This document shows positions 27,652-36,830 of a DNA stretch of 64,000 bases, piece after piece. Source of the DNA: Mongoliimonas terrestris (GTDB lineage: Bacteria; Pseudomonadota; Alphaproteobacteria; Rhizobiales; Pleomorphomonadaceae); NCBI RefSeq assembly GCF_001927285.1, contig NZ_MSIG01000008.1, positions 62,001 to 126,000 of the forward strand, read 5' to 3'. Under the pieces are notes generated by a model. It ran no database searches. It saw only the letters and a list, made by a program, of their open reading frames with translations, and was not told where the DNA came from. Positions within the stretch are counted from its first letter, which is position 1, and each line of letters opens with the position of its first letter. The translations under genes and the position numbers were made by a program.

Positions 27652-28850
27652 TGCGACCGGCCATCGTCTTCCTGTTCAACCTCCTGCAGGACGTCAACAT
27701 CCTCAGGCCGCTGGTCTTTCTCGCCGCGCGGGACTGCGACGCGGACATCGTCCTCCTCGTCAGCCACACCTTCACGAGCCGCGACCGCACCGCCCTGTGG
27801 CAGCGCGAACTGGCGCGTCTGGCCGTGGACGTGGACGCCGCCACCCACGTGTTCGAGACGAGCCTCGACGTCTACGCGGTGCTGGAAGGCCGCCGGGGCC
27901 TCCTGCTCGCGGGGAGCGAATCCGATCTCTTCGGCCACCACGAGACGCACAGCGCCATGCAGGTGGCGCCGTCCGGCTTCCTCAAGGTCACGCTGCAGCA
28001 CGGCTACGAATGCGTCGGTTTCCTGCAGAACCAGGAGCACGTGCTGTCGCACGGCCGCACCGTGACGTTCGCCGCCGACGTGATCTGCGGCTGGTCCGCG
28101 CCGCACCGGCTGACGGCCCTGGTGGCGTCGCAGCGGCCGAAGCTCTACGTGACCGGGCCGACCGCCGTTCTCAACCGGCCGCGTCCGGGAGCGGTGCCGC
28201 CGCCGGTGGTCGGCGGCATCGTCTGCGAAAACCTCCATTCCGTGCGGTTCCGGGCGGCCGGCGCGTTCGGGCCGCCGTTCATGGACACGTTCAATGCCTT
28301 CTGCGCCACCCTGGCGTCGGCGGGCCAGGGCGTGACGCTGCGCCCGCACCCCGGCGGCCAGTATGTGATCAAGAACAAGATCGCCCTGCCGCCGAACGTG
28401 ACCCTCAACAACCTGCCGATCTACGACGTCGATCTCAGAGCCTATGCCTACGGCATCTCGGCGCCCTCGACCGTCGTCCTCGACATGGTGTTCGCCGGCA
28501 TCCCGACCGCCGTCTGGCGGGACGAGGCCGGGGTGATGGACACCACCAACTACGAGGGATTGACCCCGATCAGCCGGCTCGCCGACTGGCTCGCCTTCGT
28601 GCGGGACGCGGTGATCCGGCCCGACGCTCTCCTGGAGCGGCAACGGGCGTTCGTGGCGTCGTGCGGCATCGTGGCCGATCCCGCCGAGGTCCACCGGCGG
28701 TTCGCGCGCCTCATTGCCTGCGGCGTCGACGGGCCGTCCGTCGGTGCGGTGCGCGCCGGTCCGCGGGACGACGCGCCCGCCTCGTTCCGCCCGCCGTCGC
28801 TTCAGGCGGCCGCCCGTGATGCCGACGGACGGGGAGCACCGCCGCCATGA
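27648..28850 (+). CDS. capsule-type GT-B protein (CDP-glycerol phosphotransferase-like fold)
   Basis: 400 residues. The second half shows LRPHPGGQYVIKN and then GISAPSTVVLDMVFAGIPTAVW. This RPHP plus Ser-x2-Val-x2-(D/E)-x3-G-x-P arrangement is shared by CDP-glycerol glycerophosphotransferases and KpsS/KpsC-like capsule enzymes. The N-terminal half (IVFLFNLLQDVNILRPLVFL) is a Rossmann-like domain. It may therefore transfer a sugar or polyol phosphate to the growing polymer. It overlaps the upstream and downstream glycosyltransferase genes by 4 bp. The last 50 residues look disordered. Donor substrate unknown. Confidence 0.62.
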   Translation: MMRPAIVFLFNLLQDVNILRPLVFLAARDCDADIVLLVSHTFTSRDRTALWQRELARLAVDVDAATHVFETSLDVYAVLEGRRGLLLAGSESDLFGHHETHSAMQVAPSGFLKVTLQHGYECVGFLQNQEHVLSHGRTVTFAADVICGWSAPHRLTALVASQRPKLYVTGPTAVLNRPRPGAVPPPVVGGIVCENLHSVRFRAAGAFGPPFMDTFNAFCATLASAGQGVTLRPHPGGQYVIKNKIALPPNVTLNNLPIYDVDLRAYAYGISAPSTVVLDMVFAGIPTAVWRDEAGVMDTTNYEGLTPISRLADWLAFVRDAVIRPDALLERQRAFVASCGIVADPAEVHRRFARLIACGVDGPSVGAVRAGPRDDAPASFRPPSLQAAARDADGRGAPPP

Positions 28851-29929
28851 CGCAGGCCGCCCCCCCCGAACGCCTCCTGGTCGTGACCGACCAGGTGAGC
28901 GCGACCCAGGTCATCAGCTTCCTCAACCCGCTCGCCCGCCGCCCGGGCACCCCCGTCGCCTTCCTGGCGCTCGCCGGCCGGCCGGATCTTCTGCGCGACC
29001 TCCGGGACTTCCGCCCGACGGCGGCGGTCCTCTCGCGGGTGACGCGGCCGGAGGGGCGCGACGTCGCCCTCCGCCTGCGGGACGCGGGACTTCCGGTGGT
29101 CTTCCACATCGACGACGACCTGCTGGCCGTCCCACTGTCGCTCGGCCGGTCCAAGTACGACTTCTACAACGCGCCGGAACGGCTGGCGGCGCTGAGGGCG
29201 ACGATGGAGGAATGCGACCTCGTCTACGCCTCCACGGGGCCGCTCGCGGAGGCTCTCGTCGCCCACGGCATCGGCCGGCCGGTGGTCGCCGGTTCGGTCT
29301 ATTGCACGGTCGACCCGGACAGGCTGCCGCAGCCTCTGCCGGCCACCCGGCCGGTGATCGGCTACATGGGGACCGGCGGCCACTCGGCGGACCTGGAGAT
29401 GATCGTGCCGGTGCTCGACCGTCTGCTGAGGGACTATCCGAGCCTCCGGTTCGAGACCTTCGGCACCATCGCCTCCCCGCGCGGGCTCGCCGCCCATGGC
29501 GCGCGCGTGGCGCACCACGGGCCGGTGGACAATTACGCCGGGTTTCTCGACCGGCTTTCGGCCCTCGGCTGGTGGATCGGCCTCGCGCCCCTGGAGGACA
29601 ACCCCTTCAACCGCTGCAAGGCGGACACGAAGTGGGTGGAGTACAGCGTCGCGGGCGCCGCGGTGGTCGCCTCGGACCTGCCGGTCTATCATCGCGCCTG
29701 CGCGGGCGATGCCGGGCGTCTTGCCCGCGGTCCGGAGGATTGGTACCCCATCCTCCGCCACCTGATCGACCATGCGCCGGAACGGCAGCGCCTCGTCGCC
29801 GCCGCCCGCGCCAAACTTGCCGCCACCTATCCGCACGCCGCGCTCCGGGCCCAGATCGCCGACGTCCTGGCGGCGGCCCGGCGGCTGGCAGAGGGTGCCC
29901 ACCGCCCCCACGAGGAGGTCCGGTCATGA
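28847..29929 (+). CDS. family 4-like glycosyltransferase
   Basis: 360 residues of GT-B type. VVFHIDDDLLAVPLS (about residues 84-98), the interdomain PVIGYMGTGGHSADLEMIVPVL, and the donor-binding segment NPFNRCKADTKWVEYSVAGAAVVAS (Lys plus Glu, about 248-272) are typical of a group of GT4 enzymes in surface polysaccharide clusters. A run of eight C (28860-28867) lies within codons 5-7, right after the start. It overlaps the previous gene by 4 bp and is followed by the epimerase. Sugar specificity cannot be read. Confidence 0.78.
   Translation: MTQAAPPERLLVVTDQVSATQVISFLNPLARRPGTPVAFLALAGRPDLLRDLRDFRPTAAVLSRVTRPEGRDVALRLRDAGLPVVFHIDDDLLAVPLSLGRSKYDFYNAPERLAALRATMEECDLVYASTGPLAEALVAHGIGRPVVAGSVYCTVDPDRLPQPLPATRPVIGYMGTGGHSADLEMIVPVLDRLLRDYPSLRFETFGTIASPRGLAAHGARVAHHGPVDNYAGFLDRLSALGWWIGLAPLEDNPFNRCKADTKWVEYSVAGAAVVASDLPVYHRACAGDAGRLARGPEDWYPILRHLIDHAPERQRLVAAARAKLAATYPHAALRAQIADVLAAARRLAEGAHRPHEEVRS
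28860..28867 (+). repeat. eight-base C homopolymer at the 5' end of a glycosyltransferase gene
   Basis: Eight consecutive C cover the codons Ala-Pro-Pro immediately after the start codon of the family 4-like gene. Tracts of this kind near the start are the classic site of slipped-strand phase variation, although eight bases is at the short end. Confidence 0.7.
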
Positions 29930-31008
29930 GCTCCGCCCCCGATTTCAGCGCCCACCGCGTCTTCATCACCGGCGGTGCCGGCTTCATCGGCCGGCGCCTC
30001 GCGAAGGCGCTCGCCGATCGCGGCGCCGCGGTGACGCTCTACGACAACCTTCTGGCGCAGGTGCACGGGCCGACCCCGCCGACCGACCTGCCGGGACGGC
30101 TGATCGTCGGCGACGTGCGCGACGGCGCCCAACTCGCCGACGCCGTCCGCCAGTGCGAACCGACCGTGGTGGTCCACCTCGCCGCCGAGACCGGCACCGG
30201 CCAGTCGGCGGACGAGCCCACGCGCTATGTGGACGTCAACGCCGGCGGCACGGCCCGCCTGATCGAGGCGCTGCGGGGCTTGAAGACCGGCCCGGAGCGG
30301 GTGGTGCTGGCCGGGACGCGCGCGGTCTACGGCGAAGGCGCCTACCGGGATCCGGCGGGCCAGCTGGTGGTTCCGCCGCCGCGGCTCCACGCGGACCTTG
30401 CGGCCGGCCGGTTCGACATCCACGACGCGTCCGGCGCCCGGCTGGAGCCGGTGGCGACGCCGGAAACCCTGCCGCCCAACCCGGGGTCGGTCTACGGCTC
30501 CACCAAGCTGATGCAGGAGTATCTCCTGAAGCAGGTCTCCGCGTCCTGGCAGCCCGTCATCCTCAGGCTGCAGAACGTCTACGGGCCGGGCCAGTCCCTG
30601 CGCAACCCCTACACCGGCGTGCTGTCGATCTTCTGCCAGCAGGCGCTCGCCGGACAGCGGCTGAACATCTTCGAGGACGGCGACATCTTCCGGGATTTCG
30701 TGTTCGTGGACGACGTGGTCCGGGCCTTCGTGGCCGCCTGCCACGTGCCCGCCGCGCTGGACCGCACCATCAACATCGGAACCGGCCGGCGCATCTCCAT
30801 CCATGCGGCCGCCGCCGAGATCCTGCGGGCGCTCGGCCGGCCGGACGACGGGCTCGCCGTGACGGGCGCGTTCCGGCTGGGGGATGTCCGCCACGCGCTC
30901 GCCGACACCGGACGGGCGCGCGACCTCCTCGGCTTTACCGCCGAGACCTCGTTCCAGACCGGCGCGGCGCGGCTGGCGGAATGGTCGCGGGAGAGTGCCG
31001 GCGCCTGA
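29926..31008 (+). CDS. NAD-dependent nucleotide-sugar epimerase/dehydratase
   Basis: 360-residue extended short-chain dehydrogenase. The dinucleotide site is GGAGFIGR (residues 16-23) and the catalytic pair is Y190 and K194 in YGSTK. A conserved Thr replaces the usual Ser in LAGTRAVYGEG. FVDDVVRAFVAAC and NIGTGRRISI are further family landmarks. It probably converts an activated hexose used by the neighbouring glycosyltransferases (4-epimerase or 4,6-dehydratase type). The ATG has GAGGAGG upstream and overlaps the previous stop. It ends the first long co-directional block of the island. Confidence 0.88.
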   Translation: MSSAPDFSAHRVFITGGAGFIGRRLAKALADRGAAVTLYDNLLAQVHGPTPPTDLPGRLIVGDVRDGAQLADAVRQCEPTVVVHLAAETGTGQSADEPTRYVDVNAGGTARLIEALRGLKTGPERVVLAGTRAVYGEGAYRDPAGQLVVPPPRLHADLAAGRFDIHDASGARLEPVATPETLPPNPGSVYGSTKLMQEYLLKQVSASWQPVILRLQNVYGPGQSLRNPYTGVLSIFCQQALAGQRLNIFEDGDIFRDFVFVDDVVRAFVAACHVPAALDRTINIGTGRRISIHAAAAEILRALGRPDDGLAVTGAFRLGDVRHALADTGRARDLLGFTAETSFQTGAARLAEWSRESAGA

Positions 31009-31535
31009 TCGAGGCCGCCGCCGTCTGCACGGACGCCCTGCCCGCCTAAAGGGGGGCAGGGGCCGGGTGACATCCGCCGTCCCTCCGGCCGAGCGCTGTC
31101 GCGGGCCGCGAGAGACCCCTGCCGACGCCCCCGGCGTTCAGCCCTGTCGCGGCGAATCGATCCGGCCGGCGGCGTCGCCGGACCCTCACCGCCGTTGATC
31201 CGCCCCTCCTCCGCTCATGACGACGCACGGCTTTGCGCGCCGGCGTCCCCCGCCGCGATCGCGCCAACGATCGGCGGAGCCGCCTCACCATCCGACCTTT
31301 CACCGTGCGGGCTGCCGTCCGCGGCACTTGCCCGCCTGTTGCGGTCGCAGCCCGCGTGAGACGGGTTGTTGAAATATTGCATATCCGTTATCTGTTCCTG
31401 GCGATAAATCGACGGATCGATATCCGTGTCGGCGGAGATCGAAGTGCCGAATCGAGGGCCGGGGTGCCTCGGTTCGGACCAGTGCCCGTTCGGGCTCTGT
31501 GGTCGCGGGCGGACCAACCGGCATCAGGAGCGGAG
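31009..31535. promoter_or_regulatory. 527-bp intergenic region with an AT-rich promoter candidate
   Basis: The left part holds an imperfect stem (GCCCTGCCC with GGGCAGGGGC, about 31027-31053) that could end the upstream transcript. The right part, about 31365-31430, is much richer in A/T than the rest of the island and contains ATATCCGT twice (31381-31388 and 31420-31427). The second copy forms the palindrome ACGGAT-CGAT-ATCCGT at 31412-31427. This looks like the control region of the next gene. No coding sequence was recognised. Confidence 0.5.
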
Positions 31536-32246
31536 ATGACCATGACGGATGCGGCGAAGGTATTCGTGGGCTACGACACGCGGGAGGACATCGCCTGGCA
31601 GGTGTGCCGCTTCTCGCTCGATCGGCACAAGAGCCGCCCCCTTGCGATCCATCCCCTGAAGCAGGCGACCTTGCGTGAACTCGGCCTCTACACCCGGCCG
31701 CTCGACGCCAACGCGACGACCGAATTCTCGCTGACGCGCTTCCTGACGCCCTATCTGGCGCACTTCGACGGCTGGTCCATCTTCGTGGACTGCGACTTCC
31801 TGTTCAGCCGCGACATCTACAGCCTGCTCGACACGCTGGATCCGGCCAAGGCCGTCTACGTGGTGCAGCACGACTACAGCCCGTCGAAGACGATCAAGAT
31901 GGACGGCAAGCAGCAGACCGTCTATCCGCGCAAGAACTGGTCGTCCTTCATCGTCTTCAACGGCCGCAACGAGCACGTCAAGGCGCTCACCCCCGACGTG
32001 GTGAACAGCGCGACGCCGGCCTACCTGCATCGGTTCTCGTGGATCCCGGACGACGACCTGATCGGCGCGCTGGACCTGGAGTGGAACTTCCTGGAGGGCG
32101 AGTACCACAAGCCCGACACGGTGCCGGCGGCGATCCACTACACCAACGGCGGGCCGTGGTTCGAGAACTGGCAGAACGTCGACTTCGGCGACCTGTGGCT
32201 CGCCGAGCGCGACCGGTATCTGAAGATCGCCGAAGCCGCCGAGTGA
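31536..32246 (+). CDS. GT-A type glycosyltransferase (GT8-like)
   Basis: 236 residues. KVFVGYDTREDIAWQVCRFS opens the fold, FDGWSIFVDCDFLFSRDI carries the DxD-type metal/nucleotide site (DCD), and AIHYTNGGPWF near the end matches the distal His-containing motif of GT8-like enzymes. The ATG at 31536 has AGGAG five bases upstream; another ATG two codons later is possible. It stands alone after the AT-rich control region, separate from the overlapping block upstream. Donor sugar unknown. Confidence 0.75.
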   Translation: MTMTDAAKVFVGYDTREDIAWQVCRFSLDRHKSRPLAIHPLKQATLRELGLYTRPLDANATTEFSLTRFLTPYLAHFDGWSIFVDCDFLFSRDIYSLLDTLDPAKAVYVVQHDYSPSKTIKMDGKQQTVYPRKNWSSFIVFNGRNEHVKALTPDVVNSATPAYLHRFSWIPDDDLIGALDLEWNFLEGEYHKPDTVPAAIHYTNGGPWFENWQNVDFGDLWLAERDRYLKIAEAAE

Positions 32247-32442
32247 CGCCGGCACCGCGGCCGGGCGTCCCACAGTCGGACGCAGGGTCGCGCGGGCCAT
32301 CGTCCCGTGCGCCGGGGGTCAACGCCCCGGTGCCGGCCGCGACGAAGGGGCATTTTGCCGAGACGGTGCGCCCGCCGGGCGCCGCGCGGCGCAAGCCCTC
32401 CGAGCGCGCCCCCTGCCCGTCATTCAGGATCGCCAACAGCGG

Positions 32443-33597
32443 ATGGACGCGCCCGACATGCCCGATCTGGCCGACAAGACGTCTGGTCTGAACAGCCGCT
32501 TTCCATCCGGCGAGCACACGGGGCCGGCCGCGCCGATCCTGACCCGCGGGGCCGGGGAGGGCAGCGTCGTGATGACCGTGATCGACCGGGCCGAGGCCGG
32601 ACCCGGCGCCTGTGACGACCGGGTCGCCACCCTGGAAGCCGAACTGGCCGAGGCCCTCAACCAACTGACCTGGCGCAAGGCCGAGCTGGCGGCCCAGAAG
32701 ATCCGGGCAGAGCGGGCGGAGGCGGAGATCGCCGCGCGCTTCGAGGCGCGCGAGGCCGCCACGCGGGCGTCGGCGGACCTCTTCCGGGGCGGGTTCTCCA
32801 AGGCGCGTCAGGAACTCGAGCGTCTGCGCAAGGACGCCGCCGACACCGCCCGGCGCCTGGACCGGGCGTCGGCCCGGCTGGAGGGCTACCGCGGATCGGC
32901 CCTCGGCCGGATGGCCGCCCTCGTGTCCACCCTGTCGGCGTTCGCCCAAGGAACCGCGCTTCTCTTCGCCCCCAAGCGCACGCGCCAGGCCCAGGCGGCG
33001 GCCGCCACGGTGGCGGCCGACGACCTGTTCGACGCCGCCTGGTATGCCGACGCCTATCCGGACGTGCGGACCTCCGGGATGGACGCGGCGCTCCACTACG
33101 TCCGGTTCGGCGCCGCCGAAGGACGCGATCCCGGACCGCGCTTCAGCACCCGGCAGTATCTGGACGCCTATCCGGACGTGCGGTCGTCGGGGCTCAATCC
33201 ACTGGTCCACTTCATCCGCCACGGGCGGGCGGAGGGGCGGACCGCCGCGGACTCCGACGTGCCCCGCACGCACGCCCTCGTCGATCCGCGCACCGGCAAG
33301 GCGCTGGCCGACGACGTGGATCTGCTGCGCTCCAGCCCCCTCTTCGACGTGGATTGGTATCTGGCGACCTATCACGACGTTCTCGTCGGCGGCGCGGACC
33401 CGGTTCTCCACTACCTCACCCACGGCGCGGCCGAACGGCGCGACCCGTCGCCGGCCTTCAGCACGTCCGGCTACCTCAGGGCCAATCCCGACGTGGCGGA
33501 GGCCGGGGCCAACCCCCTCGTCCACTATCTCGTCTTCGGGGTGAAGGAAGGACGGCCGCGTCCGTCGGTTCGTGAGGCCGCCAAGACTTTCAAGTAA
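32443..33597 (+). CDS. coiled-coil protein with four PDV repeats
   Basis: 384 residues without a signal peptide. Residues about 60-150 are rich in Ala, Glu, Arg and Leu with heptad character (VATLEAELAEALNQLTWRKA), suggesting a coiled coil. A short hydrophobic patch follows. Four copies of the repeat seen in the gene at 22835 lie at about 194-268 and 302-378, for example LFDAAWYADAYPDVRTSG and FSTSGYLRANPDVAEAG. The start is uncertain: ATG at 32443, 32458 or 32572 (the last preceded by GGGAGGG). About 200 bp without recognised features lie before it. Function is unknown; presence in the island suggests a role in polymer handling. Confidence 0.65.
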   Translation: MDAPDMPDLADKTSGLNSRFPSGEHTGPAAPILTRGAGEGSVVMTVIDRAEAGPGACDDRVATLEAELAEALNQLTWRKAELAAQKIRAERAEAEIAARFEAREAATRASADLFRGGFSKARQELERLRKDAADTARRLDRASARLEGYRGSALGRMAALVSTLSAFAQGTALLFAPKRTRQAQAAAATVAADDLFDAAWYADAYPDVRTSGMDAALHYVRFGAAEGRDPGPRFSTRQYLDAYPDVRSSGLNPLVHFIRHGRAEGRTAADSDVPRTHALVDPRTGKALADDVDLLRSSPLFDVDWYLATYHDVLVGGADPVLHYLTHGAAERRDPSPAFSTSGYLRANPDVAEAGANPLVHYLVFGVKEGRPRPSVREAAKTFK

Positions 33598-33654
33598 CGC
33601 CGGGACATCGCCCTCACCGGCGCCGACGGATCCCGACCTTCAGGAAACGCCCGT

Positions 33655-34296
33655 ATGAAACCGATGCTGCCGCCGACCGAATTCTCGGAAAACCCGTACC
33701 AGGCCGAGTGGTACGATCGCAATTACATCTTCACGCCGGACGGCGCCGCCGAGCATCCGAAGCATCACTGCAAGCTGACCTTCGACATCTCGCTGCCCTT
33801 CGTGCGCAACTTCCGCACCGCGGTGGACGTGGGCTGCCGGCTCGGCGAGTACAGCCGGTTCCTGCAGCACCACTTCGCCATGACCTATTGCTTCGATCCG
33901 AATCTCTGGAAGGGCTTCGCCAGCAATGTGGACCTGAAGAAGGTGGTCCATTTCAACTGCGCGCTCGGCGACGAGCCGGGCGTCATCCAGATGCACGGCG
34001 GCACCCACCGCTTCGTCGAAGGCAAGATGAAGACCGTGCCGGTGTTCCGCCTGGACGACTTCGAGCTGGAGACGGTCGACTACATCAAGGTCGACGTCGA
34101 GGGGTTCGAGACCAAGGTGCTGGGCGGCGGCATCAAGACGGTGGAGCGGGACAAGCCCGTGATCGTCATCGAGCAGAACGACGTCTTCCTGCCGGACGAG
34201 GGTCCGCTCTTCGCCAAGAAGTGGCTGGAGGACCGGGGCTATCGCCATGCGGCGACCTGTCCGCGCGGCTGGGACTACATCATGGTCCCGGTCTGA
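33655..34296 (+). CDS. FkbM-family methyltransferase
   Basis: 213 residues. TAVDVGCRLGEYSRFL is the SAM-binding motif I and VDYIKVDVEGFETKVLGG is the FkbM hallmark. Such enzymes O-methylate sugars in exopolysaccharide and lipopolysaccharide clusters. GGAAACGCC lies just upstream of the ATG. It is followed after 32 bp by the dual glycosyltransferase gene, so methylation probably modifies a residue added by that enzyme or by others of the island. Confidence 0.85.
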   Translation: MKPMLPPTEFSENPYQAEWYDRNYIFTPDGAAEHPKHHCKLTFDISLPFVRNFRTAVDVGCRLGEYSRFLQHHFAMTYCFDPNLWKGFASNVDLKKVVHFNCALGDEPGVIQMHGGTHRFVEGKMKTVPVFRLDDFELETVDYIKVDVEGFETKVLGGGIKTVERDKPVIVIEQNDVFLPDEGPLFAKKWLEDRGYRHAATCPRGWDYIMVPV

Positions 34297-34328
34297 TCAC
34301 CGTCCCGCCGGCATTGGAATGACGAACC

Positions 34329-36830
34329 ATGACGGGCTTTCTGAAGATCGATCTGTCGCCGGCGGTGGTGACGGTCGAGCCGGCTCTTAACGGGTTCGCC
34401 GACCAGTGGGACCTCCGCGATCCGATCCGGGTCGGCTGGTTCCTGCCGAGCAAGGACACCAACTCCGCCTCGAACCGGTACCGCTGCTTCCACATGGCTC
34501 GCGCCCTCGCGGGCCAGGGGGTGGAGAGCGTCTATCTGACGACGGCGGAGGAATTGTCCGTCCTGGCGCCGCGGATCGACATCCTCGTCATCGTCAAGCG
34601 ACTGGACAAGGAGGTGATCGCGGTGGCCGCAAGGGCCCGCGAACGTTCCATGCCGGTGTTCCTGGACCTTTGCGACGATCTGATGGGCGCGCGCTATCCG
34701 AACAACATGGGCGGCGCGCACCAGATGGTGTTCTCCGCCATCGCCCGGCAGCTCGCCGGGATCGTGGTGCCGAGCGCCCAGATGGCCGGCCGGATCGGCG
34801 GCTATTGCGCCGACCTTTCGGTCGACCTGCCGATCCACGTCGTTCCCGACCCGGCGGAAACGGAAGCCGACTTCCTGGCGACGGAGACCTTCGTCACCGG
34901 CCAGCCGGCAAGCTGGCCCGACGACGACGCGCCGCCCGCCCGGCCGACGCGCAAGACGATCATCTGGTTCGGCAACTACGGCGCCCCCCACGGCGCGTTC
35001 GGCATTCCGAGCCTGCTGCCGGCGTTGCCGGTGCTGCAGTCCCTCAACCGCCGCATCCCGCTCGAACTGGTCGTGGTCAGCAACAGCGATCGCGCCCACG
35101 ACGCCATCGTGGGCGCGTTCGACGTGCCGACCCGCTACGTGCCCTGGACGCCGCGGGCCGTCTACCGGGAGCTGCGCCGGGCCGATGTCGCCCTCCTGAC
35201 CAACGGGGAGGACGAGTACTGCACCGTCAAGTCCTCCAACAGGGTGCTCCAGGCGCTCGCGATGGGCGTTCCGGTGGTGGCCACCGCGACCCAGGCGGTG
35301 GCCGAGTTCATCAACAGCGTGATCGTCGACCAGCCGAAGGCAGGCGTTCTCGCCTTCATCGGTCCGGACGGCGAGCGGCGGCGGGCGGAAGCCCTGGAGG
35401 CCGCACGGCCGATCCTGGAGCGCTACACGCCGGAGCGGATCGGCCGGCTGTGGTACGGGATCCTGGCCCGCCAGCGGGTGACAATGCGGGAGGCCCCGCG
35501 CGCCGAGGCGGGCGGCACCACTCTGGTCTTCCTCGAGGAGGGCCGGACCTTCGCGGCCCTGGAGGCGCTCTTTGGCGCCAACCTGAAACCGCAGCCCCGG
35601 TTCGACGTGCTGGCCGACGTCGGCGCCCTGATCGCCGACCGGCGCTTCGTCCACCTGTTCGCCGCCCAGGGCATCACGCCCATGCTCATCGGCGGCCGGC
35701 GCGACGTCTACCGGCACCGGCTGAAGGGGGTCGGCAAGCTGGTGGTGGAATCCGACGCGACGCCCTACTCGGCCACCTTCGTGCGATGGGCGCGCGAAGC
35801 CGGCATCGAGGTCCAGTCGGTGCAGTCCTATTGCCGGGCCATCCTGGCGAACCCGCCGCCCCTGCCGCCGCCCCTCGCGGCGTCGCCCCGGCAGCCGGGG
35901 CCCTATCCGGAACGCGCCGAGGCGGACGGATCGTCCACCTGGGCCTTCTGCGTCCACCAGAAGGCGCGCGGCTGGATCCTCGACGCCATCTGCCGCGAGA
36001 TCGGCTCGCGCCAGCCGGACAGCTGGCAGGTGGTCTACCTGCCGGCGGTGATGCCCGAGGCGAAGAACTACTTCTTCTCGCACCACTCGCTCTTCCTGCG
36101 CTACCTGAAGAAGGTTCCCGAGATGCTCGGGAAGAGCAAGGTCTTCATCTGGTACACCCATCCAAGGTCCGAGACGCCGGAGGCGGTGGCGGAACTCCTG
36201 GAGGGCTTCCAGAGCGCGACGCGCGTCATCTTCACCTGCGCGGCCAACCGGGATCTCTGGCTGCAGCGCGGCCTGCCGGAGGAGAAGACCTGCGTGGTGC
36301 TCGGCGGCGCGGACGCGGAGATGTTCCGCGCCCACGAGCGGGGCTCCGGCGTCGTCGGGCTGTCGTCGTCCTTCTACGAGCGCAAGAACCCGGACGGCCT
36401 GATGGAGATCGTCCGGCTCCTGCCGCACCGGCGCTTCCACCTGATCGGCCGCCACTGGGAGCAGTACGCCCTGTTCGAGGAGCTGCGGTCGGCGCCCAAT
36501 TTCCGCTACATCACCGTTCCGTACGAACGCTATCCCGAGCACTACGGGCGGTTCGACGTCTTCCTGTCCATGTCCACCCTGGAGGGCGGACCGATCCCGC
36601 TTCTGGAAGCCATGATGAGCAACGCGGTGCCGGTGGCGAGCCGGACCGGGTTCGGGCCGGATCTGATCCGCCACGGCGAGAACGGCTTCCTGTTCGACAT
36701 CGGCGCCTCGGCCGCCGAGATCGCCGGGCTGATCGACGCGGCCTTCGACATCCGCACGGACGTGCGCGCCACGGTGGTCGACCACACCTGGGAGACGTTC
36801 GCGCGGATCATCACGGAGTTCGGCCAATGA
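34329..36830 (+). CDS. fused double GT-B (family 4-like) glycosyltransferase
   Basis: 833 residues with two glycosyltransferase units. The first spans about residues 30-390 (IRVGWFLPSKDTNSASNRYR; donor motif KSSNRVLQALAMGVPVVATA). The second spans about 535-833 (WAFCVHQKARGWILDAICRE; donor motif LSMSTLEGGPIPLLEAMMSN with the E-x7-E spacing). About 120 residues between them are not recognised. A double enzyme could add two successive sugars or make an alternating disaccharide. The stop overlaps the next gene's ATG. Substrates are unknown. Confidence 0.82.
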   Translation: MTGFLKIDLSPAVVTVEPALNGFADQWDLRDPIRVGWFLPSKDTNSASNRYRCFHMARALAGQGVESVYLTTAEELSVLAPRIDILVIVKRLDKEVIAVAARARERSMPVFLDLCDDLMGARYPNNMGGAHQMVFSAIARQLAGIVVPSAQMAGRIGGYCADLSVDLPIHVVPDPAETEADFLATETFVTGQPASWPDDDAPPARPTRKTIIWFGNYGAPHGAFGIPSLLPALPVLQSLNRRIPLELVVVSNSDRAHDAIVGAFDVPTRYVPWTPRAVYRELRRADVALLTNGEDEYCTVKSSNRVLQALAMGVPVVATATQAVAEFINSVIVDQPKAGVLAFIGPDGERRRAEALEAARPILERYTPERIGRLWYGILARQRVTMREAPRAEAGGTTLVFLEEGRTFAALEALFGANLKPQPRFDVLADVGALIADRRFVHLFAAQGITPMLIGGRRDVYRHRLKGVGKLVVESDATPYSATFVRWAREAGIEVQSVQSYCRAILANPPPLPPPLAASPRQPGPYPERAEADGSSTWAFCVHQKARGWILDAICREIGSRQPDSWQVVYLPAVMPEAKNYFFSHHSLFLRYLKKVPEMLGKSKVFIWYTHPRSETPEAVAELLEGFQSATRVIFTCAANRDLWLQRGLPEEKTCVVLGGADAEMFRAHERGSGVVGLSSSFYERKNPDGLMEIVRLLPHRRFHLIGRHWEQYALFEELRSAPNFRYITVPYERYPEHYGRFDVFLSMSTLEGGPIPLLEAMMSNAVPVASRTGFGPDLIRHGENGFLFDIGASAAEIAGLIDAAFDIRTDVRATVVDHTWETFARIITEFGQ

